Origin: Treponema sp.
Lineage (GTDB): Bacteria; Spirochaetota; Spirochaetia; Treponematales; Treponemataceae
DNA length: 35,025 bases
Direction of reading: 5' to 3'
Assembly (NCBI GenBank): GCA_017963165.1
Contig: JAGCTZ010000084.1
Coordinates: forward strand, 1 to 35,025
The notes below the pieces were generated by a model. It saw nothing but the letters and a program-made list of their open reading frames with translations, was not told where the DNA came from and did no database searches. This document shows positions 5,532-12,947 of the stretch, piece after piece (position 1 is the stretch's first letter; every line of letters begins with the position of its first letter). Position numbers and translations under genes: made by a program.

Positions 5532-7646
5532 TTATTTTGCTGCTGCCGAAAGTATTTTCTCTTTTTCGAGCTCCAGAGCCTTAAGCTTTTCTTTAAGAGC
5601 CTTTTCTTTTTCTGCCTTACATTTAGGACATTCAAACTGCTGTCCGGAAAGATATCCATGAATCTTACAGATTGAATATGTAGGCGAGATTGTAAAGAAA
5701 GGAATTCTGTACTTGTGAGAAATTGTACGTACAAGGTCTGCACAAGATTTCCAGTCCTTAAGAGCTTCTCCCATGAATACGTGGAACATTGTTCCGCCTG
5801 TATACTTGGTCTGGAGAGCTTCCTGATGGTCAAGTGCTTCAAATACATCTGCTGTATAATCAACAGGGAGCTGTGAAGAGTTTGTATAGAACGGTTCTGT
5901 TGTGCCACTTGTGATGATGTCAGGGAACTGTTCTTTGTCGTGTCTTGCAAGACGGTATGATGTAGATTCTGCAGGTGTTGCTTCCAGGTTGAAAAGATCT
6001 CCTGTCTGCTCCTGATAATCCTGCATCTTTTCGCGCATGTGCTGAAGTACTTTTTCTGCAAATGCCTTTCCTTTTGGATTAGCAATGTCTACTCCAAGGA
6101 AGTTGAGACAACATTCGTTCATACCGCACAAACCGATTGTATTAAAGTGATTTACGAGTGTCTTTAAGTAGCGGCGTGTATATGGGAAAAGTCCGCCATC
6201 ATAAAGTTTCTGGATTACCTTACGTTTTGTACAAAGGCTTTCTTTTGCAAGATCCATAAGATAATCAAGTCTCTTAAAGAATTCAGTTTCGTTTTTAGCA
6301 AGGTATGCAATCTGTGGCATATTGATTGTTACTACGCCGATTGAACCTGTAAATTCATCTGCACCAAAAAGACCACCACCACGACGGCGGAGTTCACGCT
6401 TGTCCAGCTGGAGACGGCAACACATAGAACGTACATCGCTTGGGTTAAGGTCAGAATTAACAAAGTTCTGGAAGTTTGGTGTTCCGTACTGTGCAGTCAT
6501 TGTAAACAGGAGCTTGGCATTTTCGGAATTCCAGTCAAAGTCGCGTGTAATGTTATATGTAGGGATAGGATAAGCAAAACCACGTCCTTCGGCATCTCCT
6601 TCAATCATAAGCTCAATGAATACTTTGTTTATCATATCCATTTCTTTTTGACAGTCACCGTAAGTATAATCCTGTTCCTTTCCACCAACGATTGCTTTTT
6701 TATCTTTAAGGTCATCAGGACATACCCAGTCAAGGGTAATATTTGTAAATGGAGCCTGTGAACCCCAGCGGCTTGGTGTATTTACACCGTAGATGTAGCT
6801 CTGAATACACTGACGAACTTGTTTTTCTGTAAGATGATCTGCCCTGATAAATGGAGCAAGATAAGTATCAAAAGAAGAGAAGGCTTGAGCGCCTGCCCAT
6901 TCGTTCTGCATAATTCCAAGGAAGTTTACAATCTGATTTACAAGTGTAGAAAGGTGAGTAGCTGGTGTTGATGTAATTTTATCAGGTACACCACCAAGTC
7001 CTTCTACAATCAGCTGGCGAAGCGACCATCCTGCACAGTAACCACTGAACATTGAAAGGTCATGAATGTGGAATGCTGCTGTTTTGTGTGCTTCTGCAAT
7101 TTCCTTTGAATAAATATTGTTGAGCCAGTAGTTGGCTGTAATTGTTCCTGAATTGTGGAGGATAAGGCCTCCAAGAGAAAAGTTTACGTTTGCGTTTTCA
7201 TTTACACGCCAATCGCTCTGTCCAAGGTAGCCATCCATTGTTTTGTTGATGTCTACCATGAGGCTCTTTGCATCGCGTACAGCCTCGTGTCGTGCACGAT
7301 AAAGAATGTATGCTTTTGCAACTTCAACTTCGTTTGCTTCGATGAGGACGCTTTCTACAATATCCTGAATTTCTTCGATGGCAGGAATAGAATGTGCACG
7401 TGCACCTGCAAGCTGAAGTCTGAGCTTTTCTTCAACTCTGTCTGTAAGGTCTGAAGCTCTGTTAGGGTCTTTGTGTTTTTCGACCGCTTCTATTGCTTTA
7501 CCAATAGCGATTTCGATTTTTGACCTGTCGTAATCTGCTATCTCACCCGATCGCTTTACTACCGATTTAATAAAGCCCTTTGTTTCTGAGTCGGAACTTG
7601 AACCCAGAAAGTTTCTCCATTCTGGAAAGATTGACTGTTCACTCAT
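5532..7646 (-). CDS. nrdD: Class III anaerobic ribonucleotide reductase, lacking its glycyl-radical C-terminus
   Basis: Large catalytic subunit that reduces ribonucleoside triphosphates to dNTPs without oxygen. An N-terminal ATP-cone (about residues 26-120, VKRSGEIADYDRSKIEIAI) provides allosteric control. The catalytic ten-stranded barrel follows, with CCRLQLDKRELRRRGGGLFG (Cys409, Cys410) and GLCGMNECCLNFLG (Cys507, Cys512, Cys513; one should be the thiyl-radical cysteine). The C-terminus has ICKIHGYLSG...FECPKC (Cys660, Cys673, Cys676), the remains of the zinc site, then a lysine/glutamate helix and a stop. The expected RVxGYxxPxxxxNKGK glycyl-radical segment, which normally follows within a few residues, is absent. 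It is encoded separately at 4835-5368. The ATG directly abuts the nrdR stop (TAAATG) and has a GAGGGG Shine-Dalgarno, so nrdR-nrdD is one operon. Confidence 0.95.
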   Translation of the reverse strand: MSEQSIFPEWRNFLGSSSDSETKGFIKSVVKRSGEIADYDRSKIEIAIGKAIEAVEKHKDPNRASDLTDRVEEKLRLQLAGARAHSIPAIEEIQDIVESVLIEANEVEVAKAYILYRARHEAVRDAKSLMVDINKTMDGYLGQSDWRVNENANVNFSLGGLILHNSGTITANYWLNNIYSKEIAEAHKTAAFHIHDLSMFSGYCAGWSLRQLIVEGLGGVPDKITSTPATHLSTLVNQIVNFLGIMQNEWAGAQAFSSFDTYLAPFIRADHLTEKQVRQCIQSYIYGVNTPSRWGSQAPFTNITLDWVCPDDLKDKKAIVGGKEQDYTYGDCQKEMDMINKVFIELMIEGDAEGRGFAYPIPTYNITRDFDWNSENAKLLFTMTAQYGTPNFQNFVNSDLNPSDVRSMCCRLQLDKRELRRRGGGLFGADEFTGSIGVVTINMPQIAYLAKNETEFFKRLDYLMDLAKESLCTKRKVIQKLYDGGLFPYTRRYLKTLVNHFNTIGLCGMNECCLNFLGVDIANPKGKAFAEKVLQHMREKMQDYQEQTGDLFNLEATPAESTSYRLARHDKEQFPDIITSGTTEPFYTNSSQLPVDYTADVFEALDHQEALQTKYTGGTMFHVFMGEALKDWKSCADLVRTISHKYRIPFFTISPTYSICKIHGYLSGQQFECPKCKAEKEKALKEKLKALELEKEKILSAAAK

Positions 7647-8135
7647 TTACTTTTCCCCTCTTGTGTCTGTTTCGACACCCCGTTTGTCAATATTTTTTAC
7701 TTCGGTAATGAATTCATCAAGGTTCTCAAAATGACGGTAAACCGACGCGAACCTTATATATGCAACCTTATCAATGCTGCATAATTTTTCCAACACGAGT
7801 TCTCCTAATTCTGAAGTTGATATTTCGCGGGCTTCTTTTCCTATTTTGATAGCCTGGTCTTCGATATCATTGGAAATCTGTTCGACCATAGCGGTTGGAA
7901 TAGGACGTTTTTCGAGGGCTCTGTCGATTCCTTTTTCAAGCTTTGCTCTGTCAAAAGGCTGACGTCGGCCGTCTCGCTTAACAACCATAAAAGGTTTTTC
8001 ATCAATGCGTTCATAGCTGGTGAACCGGTACCCGCAGTCAAGACATTCTCTTCTTCGACGAATGCTTTCTCCGTGCATCATTGTTCTTGATTCAAGAACT
8101 TTGTCATCTAAACTCCCACAGTAAGGACAACGCAT
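7647..8135 (-). CDS. nrdR: Transcriptional repressor NrdR
   Basis: Zinc-ribbon/ATP-cone repressor that senses ATP/dATP and shuts down ribonucleotide reductase genes. Residues 1-40 form the DNA-binding zinc ribbon, with Cys3, Cys6, Cys31 and Cys34 and the basic SIRRRREC segment. Residues ~49-139 form the ATP-cone (VVKRDGRRQPFDRAKLEKGI). The length of 162 is normal. The Shine-Dalgarno AAGGAAAG precedes the ATG. The gene is the first of the nrdR-nrdD operon, and its own promoter carries two NrdR-box-like sites, implying autoregulation; a third, near-perfect box controls the downstream radical/redoxin-nrdG unit. Confidence 0.97.
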   Translation of the reverse strand: MRCPYCGSLDDKVLESRTMMHGESIRRRRECLDCGYRFTSYERIDEKPFMVVKRDGRRQPFDRAKLEKGIDRALEKRPIPTAMVEQISNDIEDQAIKIGKEAREISTSELGELVLEKLCSIDKVAYIRFASVYRHFENLDEFITEVKNIDKRGVETDTRGEK

Positions 8136-8159
8136 TTAATCTTTCCTTTTTTGAATTAG

Positions 8160-8175
8160 TTTTTATATCTAGTGT
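8160..8175. promoter_or_regulatory. NrdR-box-like site downstream of the nrdR -10
   Basis: TTTTTATATCTAGTGT carries one good half (CTAGTGT) and a diverged other half compared with the NrdR consensus. It is the inverted partner of the site at 8193-8208, with centres 33 bp (about three turns) apart, as expected for paired NrdR boxes. Confidence 0.6.
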
Positions 8176-8184
8176 AGTTATTAC

Positions 8185-8213
8185 ATAATATAACACTAGA
8201 TATGATAAAACAA
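8185..8213 (-). promoter_or_regulatory. Promoter of the nrdR-nrdD operon
   Basis: TTGTTT (-35), 17-bp spacer, TATTAT (-10) on the minus strand, flanked and interrupted by the two NrdR-box-like sites. A possible second promoter further upstream (TTGTCA with TTTATA, 17 bp apart) is less convincing. Confidence 0.65.
8193..8208. promoter_or_regulatory. NrdR-box-like site between -35 and -10 of the nrdR promoter
   Basis: ACACTAGATATGATAA shares the ACACTA half of the NrdR box and lies inside the promoter spacer. Its orientation is inverted relative to the site at 8160-8175. Confidence 0.6.
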
Positions 8214-8333
8214 GAGAATTCGTCTAAATTTTGATGAAATTTTTTAAACTTTTTTTCTTGACAAAAAAAAATTTTGTGCTTAGGTATAAAACAAGACGTG
8301 AAGCTATTGACAAAAAATAAAAAGGTTGTCTGT

Positions 8334-10175
8334 TTATTTTTTATGCTTCTTGTTTTTTGATTTTTTGCTGCCTTTTTTTGATTTTCTGAGTTTGATTTTG
8401 TGTTTTCGTTCTGATGGAATGCTGTCATCTGTTACAAATGTACAGAACATCATTACTGAAACAATGAAAAAGATTACAATACAGCTGTAAGGAAGCCAGT
8501 TTCCGAACCTTGCATATGGTGTAAGTTCTCTTTTGTAAATTGGAACATCTACTGCAACCGAAGATTCCTGGAAAAGCGGCTGGTCTGCAATAACGGCTCC
8601 AGAAGGTGACACTACAACAGAATAGCCGGCATTTGTAGAACGTACGAGTGTTGTTCTGTATTCAATGGCTCTGTATGAAGCAATGCAGAAGTGCTGATAT
8701 TCACTTGATTTCTTAAGCGACCAGGAATCATCTGTAAGGTTTACAAAAAGCTCTGCGCCGTTTAAGAAAAGCGGACGGATTACATCTGTAAAGGCATCAT
8801 CAAAGCAGATTGGAGTGCAAATACGTACAAGCGGCTGTTCAACAGCATTTTTGCCCTTGTAAGGTACTGTAATATTTATATTATTTACGCGCGGAGTTGT
8901 TTTTTCCGCATAATAATCACAAGGAATTTCAAAATATGTAAGCTGTTCACCGGCAGTCCAGCCTGCAGAAATACCAACAATCTTTTTGAAAAGCTTTTTT
9001 ACAACAGGATTATCAATCCCAGGAATTGATTCTGCAAAAGGAACAAGATGAAGCTTGCCGTAATATCCGCGGTAATTTCCAGAACCATCAAACATAAGCG
9101 AAACATTGTAATATTTTACGATGGAAGGCGAATCTTCATCTTCTGGATCTGTTTTTATGATTTTACGAACAATTCCGCCTGTAAGGAAGGGAATTTTATT
9201 ATCCTGTATAAAATCTATAAGAGGCATTTCCTGTGGCGACCAGGTATAATAATCATAAGCATTAGGGAAATGTCCCTGAAGTGAACCTTCGCTCCATACA
9301 ATAAGCTGCGGCTTTTTTCCAAGTTTTACCTGTTCATCAATTTTCTTTTGAGAAAGCTGCTCTGAAAGAAGGACAGTTTCGTCATTATCACCAGAAACCC
9401 ACGGATCGGCATTCTGCTGTACCATTACTGTAGAAAGCACTTTATCTGGAGTTCTAGGCTTATTGTATTCATAGCTTCCCCAGAAAAGTGTAATTGCAAA
9501 AAGAATACCAAAAACCTTTGCGACATTTAGCGGAGCCGCATAAAAATCAATCCTATGAATCTTCTGTAGCCTGAGTGATTTGATAAAACAGTCAGAACCT
9601 TCGGCAATAAGTCCATCAAACATTACTGTAAGGAAGGTTATTCCGTATGTTCCTGTTATTGCGGCCAGCTGGGTAAACGAATGCCATCTGTACATTGCAG
9701 AAGAAATTGTTCCCCATGGATATCCTATAAAGCCTGTTGATTTTACCCATTCATAAAGTGTGTAGATTGACGCAAAATAAACAATTCTGAATGCCGGATC
9801 TTCATAAAATGGACGGAGAGCCGAATACTCAGATAATTCTGAACGTTCTTTGCGCGAAAATGGCAGATAAAGGAATAGAGCCATTATTCCGCCTATACAG
9901 GCTGTTGCAAGTGCAGAAGCTCCCAATGTAAAAATTGCAAAATCCTTAAAATATGCAAGCCAGAAGCTTGAAAAGAGATGTGTTGTGAGCGTTTGAACAA
10001 AGCCCATAAGAAAGGCCTGTTTATAGCTGCGGACATATTTTATTGCAAAATAATATGGAATTATTGAAATAAACGCATAAAAAGGATTTCCAAGAAGAAA
10101 AAGCTCGTTTGGAATACCAAGAGTTAGAAGGAGACCAGAAAAAACTGAATAAAAAACTTGTAAAATCAAGGTCAT
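8334..10175 (-). CDS. lnt: Apolipoprotein N-acyltransferase
   Basis: Inner-membrane enzyme that adds the third acyl chain to the N-terminal cysteine of lipoproteins. The N-terminal ~240 residues contain about seven hydrophobic helices. A nitrilase-like periplasmic domain follows with the catalytic triad Glu296 (VWSEGS), Lys374 (YGKLHLVPF) and Cys457 (ICFDDAF), then one C-terminal membrane helix (WLPYSCIVIFFIVSVMMF). At 613 residues it is about 100 longer than E. coli Lnt. Part of the excess is an extremely basic cytoplasmic tail (the last ~25 residues are almost all Lys/Ser/Arg/His). No clear Shine-Dalgarno precedes the ATG at 10175, so the start is the least certain part. It is divergent from the GHMP kinase operon and consistent with the lipoprotein-rich envelope of treponemes. 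Confidence 0.93.
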   Translation of the reverse strand: MTLILQVFYSVFSGLLLTLGIPNELFLLGNPFYAFISIIPYYFAIKYVRSYKQAFLMGFVQTLTTHLFSSFWLAYFKDFAIFTLGASALATACIGGIMALFLYLPFSRKERSELSEYSALRPFYEDPAFRIVYFASIYTLYEWVKSTGFIGYPWGTISSAMYRWHSFTQLAAITGTYGITFLTVMFDGLIAEGSDCFIKSLRLQKIHRIDFYAAPLNVAKVFGILFAITLFWGSYEYNKPRTPDKVLSTVMVQQNADPWVSGDNDETVLLSEQLSQKKIDEQVKLGKKPQLIVWSEGSLQGHFPNAYDYYTWSPQEMPLIDFIQDNKIPFLTGGIVRKIIKTDPEDEDSPSIVKYYNVSLMFDGSGNYRGYYGKLHLVPFAESIPGIDNPVVKKLFKKIVGISAGWTAGEQLTYFEIPCDYYAEKTTPRVNNINITVPYKGKNAVEQPLVRICTPICFDDAFTDVIRPLFLNGAELFVNLTDDSWSLKKSSEYQHFCIASYRAIEYRTTLVRSTNAGYSVVVSPSGAVIADQPLFQESSVAVDVPIYKRELTPYARFGNWLPYSCIVIFFIVSVMMFCTFVTDDSIPSERKHKIKLRKSKKGSKKSKNKKHKK

Positions 10176-10275
10176 TATTTTATAATTGTAACAATATAAT
10201 ATTGTATTATTTGAAATATAACGCTCTTATATAAAAAAAGCAATAAAAGAAGTTAAGGTGTGGGGGAATTAAAAA

Positions 10276-11457
10276 TTGAAAGTATTAAATGATGCACATA
10301 ATAATGAATATGAGAAGAAGCCCGAAGTTGTAGTCAAGGCTCCGGGAAGGTTTCATCTTATTGGTGAACACTCATGGTTCTTCAAAGATAAAACTCTCTC
10401 AATGGCCGTAAATCTGCCTGTATATATTGCTGTTTCTAAAAGAAGTGATTCCTCCTTAAAGTTTTATTTTCATCAGCTTAACGAACGCAAAAAATCAAGT
10501 ATTTCTACACTCAAATTTAAAAGAGAAGACAGATGGGCTAATGCTCTTAAGGCTGTACTTTATGGCTTTGTTTCTGGTGGTTATGAAATCTGCGGAATGG
10601 ATATAACTGTATATAGTGATATTCTTCCTTCTGCCGGCTTTGGAATAACTACAGCAATAAAATGTGGAACAGCGCTTGCCGTAAAGGAACTTATGGGGTT
10701 TGACTGTTCAGAAGCACAGATTCTTCAGGTTATTGAAAGAGGAAATAAACGCTTTTTACAGGTAAATAATTATATTGCAGATAATTACACTGCATTATTT
10801 GCCAAAAAAGATACACTTCTTATAACTGATCATAATAAAACTACCTGGGATTATGTTCCGTTCAGCTTTGAAGATAAAAAGATTTTCCTTATTGATACAA
10901 AGGTTCCTAGAGTTTCTGTATGGAATGAAGAATCTCTGTTTGAGCCTCAGAATGTTCTTTTGCTGGGAGACCTTCGAGAGCGACGAAACAGTCTTTATGG
11001 CGGTTGGCAGTATATAAATAATATTACAGATATAAACGAAGAGCTTTCTGTAGTAAGTGAAGATATTCGAAGAAAGCTTTTATGTATTATGCGCGAACAT
11101 AATGATCTGCTTGATGCCCGTGATGGTCTTGAAAAGGTTGATTTCTTTAAGTTTGCAAGAGCTGTAAATCATAGCCACGAAAGTATGCGTGATATGTATA
11201 ATATTTCTTGTCCTGAAATTGACTGGATCTTAAAACGTGTAGGAGAGCTTGAGCCTAACCTTGAAATGATAACAAATCCCGTTTCCTGTGGAAGAATTAC
11301 CGGAAAAGGCTTTGGACGTTGTCTTTATGCAATAATCCGTGAAAGCGATATAGAAAAATTCAAAGCAAAGCTTACAGAATTTGAAAAGATTTTCCAGTAT
11401 CATCCTGAATGCTACGAGGTTGTGCCGTCAGAAGGTGCTTGTCTTGTAAGGGACTAA
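10276..11457 (+). CDS. GHMP kinase, galactokinase-like
   Basis: A 393-residue small-molecule kinase of the GHMP superfamily. The N-terminus has APGRFHLIGEHSWF, close to the galactokinase signature GRxNLIGEHTDY. The ATP-binding loop reads PSAGFGITTAIKCGTALA, where LPxGxGLSSSAA is usual. IADNYTALFAKKD occupies the place of the catalytic MDQ..LFGK segment, and the C-terminal glycine-rich loop is VSCGRITGKGFGRCLYAII. The start is TTG: it is the first start codon of the frame and lies 9 bases after a GTGTGGGGG Shine-Dalgarno, while the next in-frame Met (residue 41) would cut off motif 1. It leads a plus-strand operon with surE (10-bp gap). Galactose is the likely substrate by signature, but the altered ATP loop leaves other sugars open. 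Confidence 0.82.
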   Translation: MKVLNDAHNNEYEKKPEVVVKAPGRFHLIGEHSWFFKDKTLSMAVNLPVYIAVSKRSDSSLKFYFHQLNERKKSSISTLKFKREDRWANALKAVLYGFVSGGYEICGMDITVYSDILPSAGFGITTAIKCGTALAVKELMGFDCSEAQILQVIERGNKRFLQVNNYIADNYTALFAKKDTLLITDHNKTTWDYVPFSFEDKKIFLIDTKVPRVSVWNEESLFEPQNVLLLGDLRERRNSLYGGWQYINNITDINEELSVVSEDIRRKLLCIMREHNDLLDARDGLEKVDFFKFARAVNHSHESMRDMYNISCPEIDWILKRVGELEPNLEMITNPVSCGRITGKGFGRCLYAIIRESDIEKFKAKLTEFEKIFQYHPECYEVVPSEGACLVRD

Positions 11458-11466
11458 GGGGAAAAT

Positions 11467-12240
11467 ATGAACCTGCTGCTTTCTAACGACGATGGATTTG
11501 ACTCAGAAGGAATAAATATTCTGGCAAAAAAGCTTTCGCAAAATCATAATGTTTATCTGATTGCTCCAGATTCTAATCGTTCTGCTGTTTCTAATCATAT
11601 TTCAATGACAACCTCAAATACGCTTGTAAAGATTGATGAAAATATATGGTCTTGTTCCGGTTATCCTGTTGATTGTGTTTTTGTTGGATTGGAAAGTAAT
11701 CTGCTTGGCGTAAAAATAGATGGTGTAGTTTCGGGGATAAATAAAGGTGCCAACATGGGAACAGATATTATTTATTCAGGAACATGTGCAATAGCACGTC
11801 AGGCAGTTTTATCTGGAATTCCTGCTGTAGCATTAAGCCTTGACCCTGTAAGCTGGGATACTATAAAACAGGATGGTTTTAAGTTCGAAGCTCTTGCTGA
11901 TTTTGCTTCTAAAAATATTGAAAAGCTTTTGAGTCTTTCAAAAATGGAACCTCCAAGAGCATTTGTTAATATAAATGCTCTTTCTGTAGAAAATTATAAG
12001 GGTGTAAAGTTTGCTGAAAAGCCTTGTACAAGGGTATATGGCGATAAGACAATAGTGATTCATGACAAGGATGATAAATATCATACAGAATTTGTTATGG
12101 GTAGAAATCAGACACCTTTATTAAGCAATACAGATTTTGGAATTTGTCGCGAAGGATATATCGAAATATCACTTGTATATGCAGATCCTATTTTTGCAGA
12201 AATGCCTAAAATAGTAGACTATAAGGACTTTTCGTTGTAA
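11467..12240 (+). CDS. surE: 5'/3'-nucleotidase SurE
   Basis: Metal-dependent survival protein that removes phosphate from nucleoside monophosphates. It starts with the family hallmark LLSNDDGFDSEGI (Asp8, Asp9 bind metal), followed by APDSNRSAVSNHIS and GINKGANMGTDIIYSGTCAIARQA, all typical of SurE. The length of 257 residues is normal. The Shine-Dalgarno AAGGGGAAAAT immediately precedes the ATG, and the gene begins 10 bp after the kinase stop, so it is in the same operon. Cytosolic. Confidence 0.96.
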   Translation: MNLLLSNDDGFDSEGINILAKKLSQNHNVYLIAPDSNRSAVSNHISMTTSNTLVKIDENIWSCSGYPVDCVFVGLESNLLGVKIDGVVSGINKGANMGTDIIYSGTCAIARQAVLSGIPAVALSLDPVSWDTIKQDGFKFEALADFASKNIEKLLSLSKMEPPRAFVNINALSVENYKGVKFAEKPCTRVYGDKTIVIHDKDDKYHTEFVMGRNQTPLLSNTDFGICREGYIEISLVYADPIFAEMPKIVDYKDFSL

Positions 12241-12269
12241 AATATAAAAAAAGTTAATAGGGTGGGTAA

Positions 12270-12947
12270 ATGGCAGATAACATTTTAGCACAGGGTATAT
12301 CTCTTTATAAGCAGAAATCATATACGGGCGCTCTGTCTTTCTTCCTGTCCCTTCCTGTAGATTGCGGGGCAGACAAAAACGAAATAGCATATTATCTTGG
12401 TTTATGTTATACAAAGCTTCAGCGTTATGATGATGCATTGCTTTATCTTGAGCAGGTTGTAACATCTGGAACACATCTTGAAAGAACCCTTCAATGCAGA
12501 TTTTTACTTGCCGTTATTTATGCACTCTCTGGCCGTCGTCGTCTTGCAGATTTTGAATTAAATAAGCTTCTTGAAACTGGTTATATGACTCCCGCTGTAT
12601 ATGCAGCAATTGCGTTTGTTGCATGGGAGCAGAATGATACAGAAAAATGTCTTGCATACTATGAAAAATCACTCAAGGAAAATCCTACAAATCTGACATC
12701 ACTTAATGGACTTGGTTATGTACTGGCCTGTGAAGAAAAAGATCTTACCCGTGCACTTTCCTTGTGTAAACAGGCTGTTAATTCTGCACCGGATTCAGCG
12801 GCTTGTCTTGATTCTCTTGGCTGGGTTTACTATAAGCTGGGACTTTATGAAGATTCAAGAAAATATCTTGAGCAGGCTGAACTGCTTGATCGTGATAATG
12901 CCATAATAAACGAGCATATACAAATGCTTAATAAGGCGGGCCGCTGA
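12270..12947 (+). CDS. TPR-repeat protein
   Basis: A 225-residue protein built almost entirely of tetratricopeptide repeats: NEIAYYLGLCYTKLQRYDDALLYLE, PAVYAAIAFVAWEQNDTEKCLAYYEKSL, TSLNGLGYVLA..., AACLDSLGWVYYKLGLYEDSRKYLE. No signal peptide or membrane helix is visible, so it is likely a cytosolic scaffold. The Shine-Dalgarno AGGGTGGGTAA precedes the ATG. Its stop overlaps the start of the next gene by one base (TGATG), which strongly couples it to the exported TPR/propeller/VWA protein. The specific partner is unknown. Confidence 0.88.
   Translation: MADNILAQGISLYKQKSYTGALSFFLSLPVDCGADKNEIAYYLGLCYTKLQRYDDALLYLEQVVTSGTHLERTLQCRFLLAVIYALSGRRRLADFELNKLLETGYMTPAVYAAIAFVAWEQNDTEKCLAYYEKSLKENPTNLTSLNGLGYVLACEEKDLTRALSLCKQAVNSAPDSAACLDSLGWVYYKLGLYEDSRKYLEQAELLDRDNAIINEHIQMLNKAGR

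Noticed and set aside
8156..8428. A 90-codon minus-strand frame between nrdR and lnt
   Set aside because: It covers the nrdR promoter and operators and the lnt 3' end in another frame; low-complexity Lys/Asn/Phe composition.
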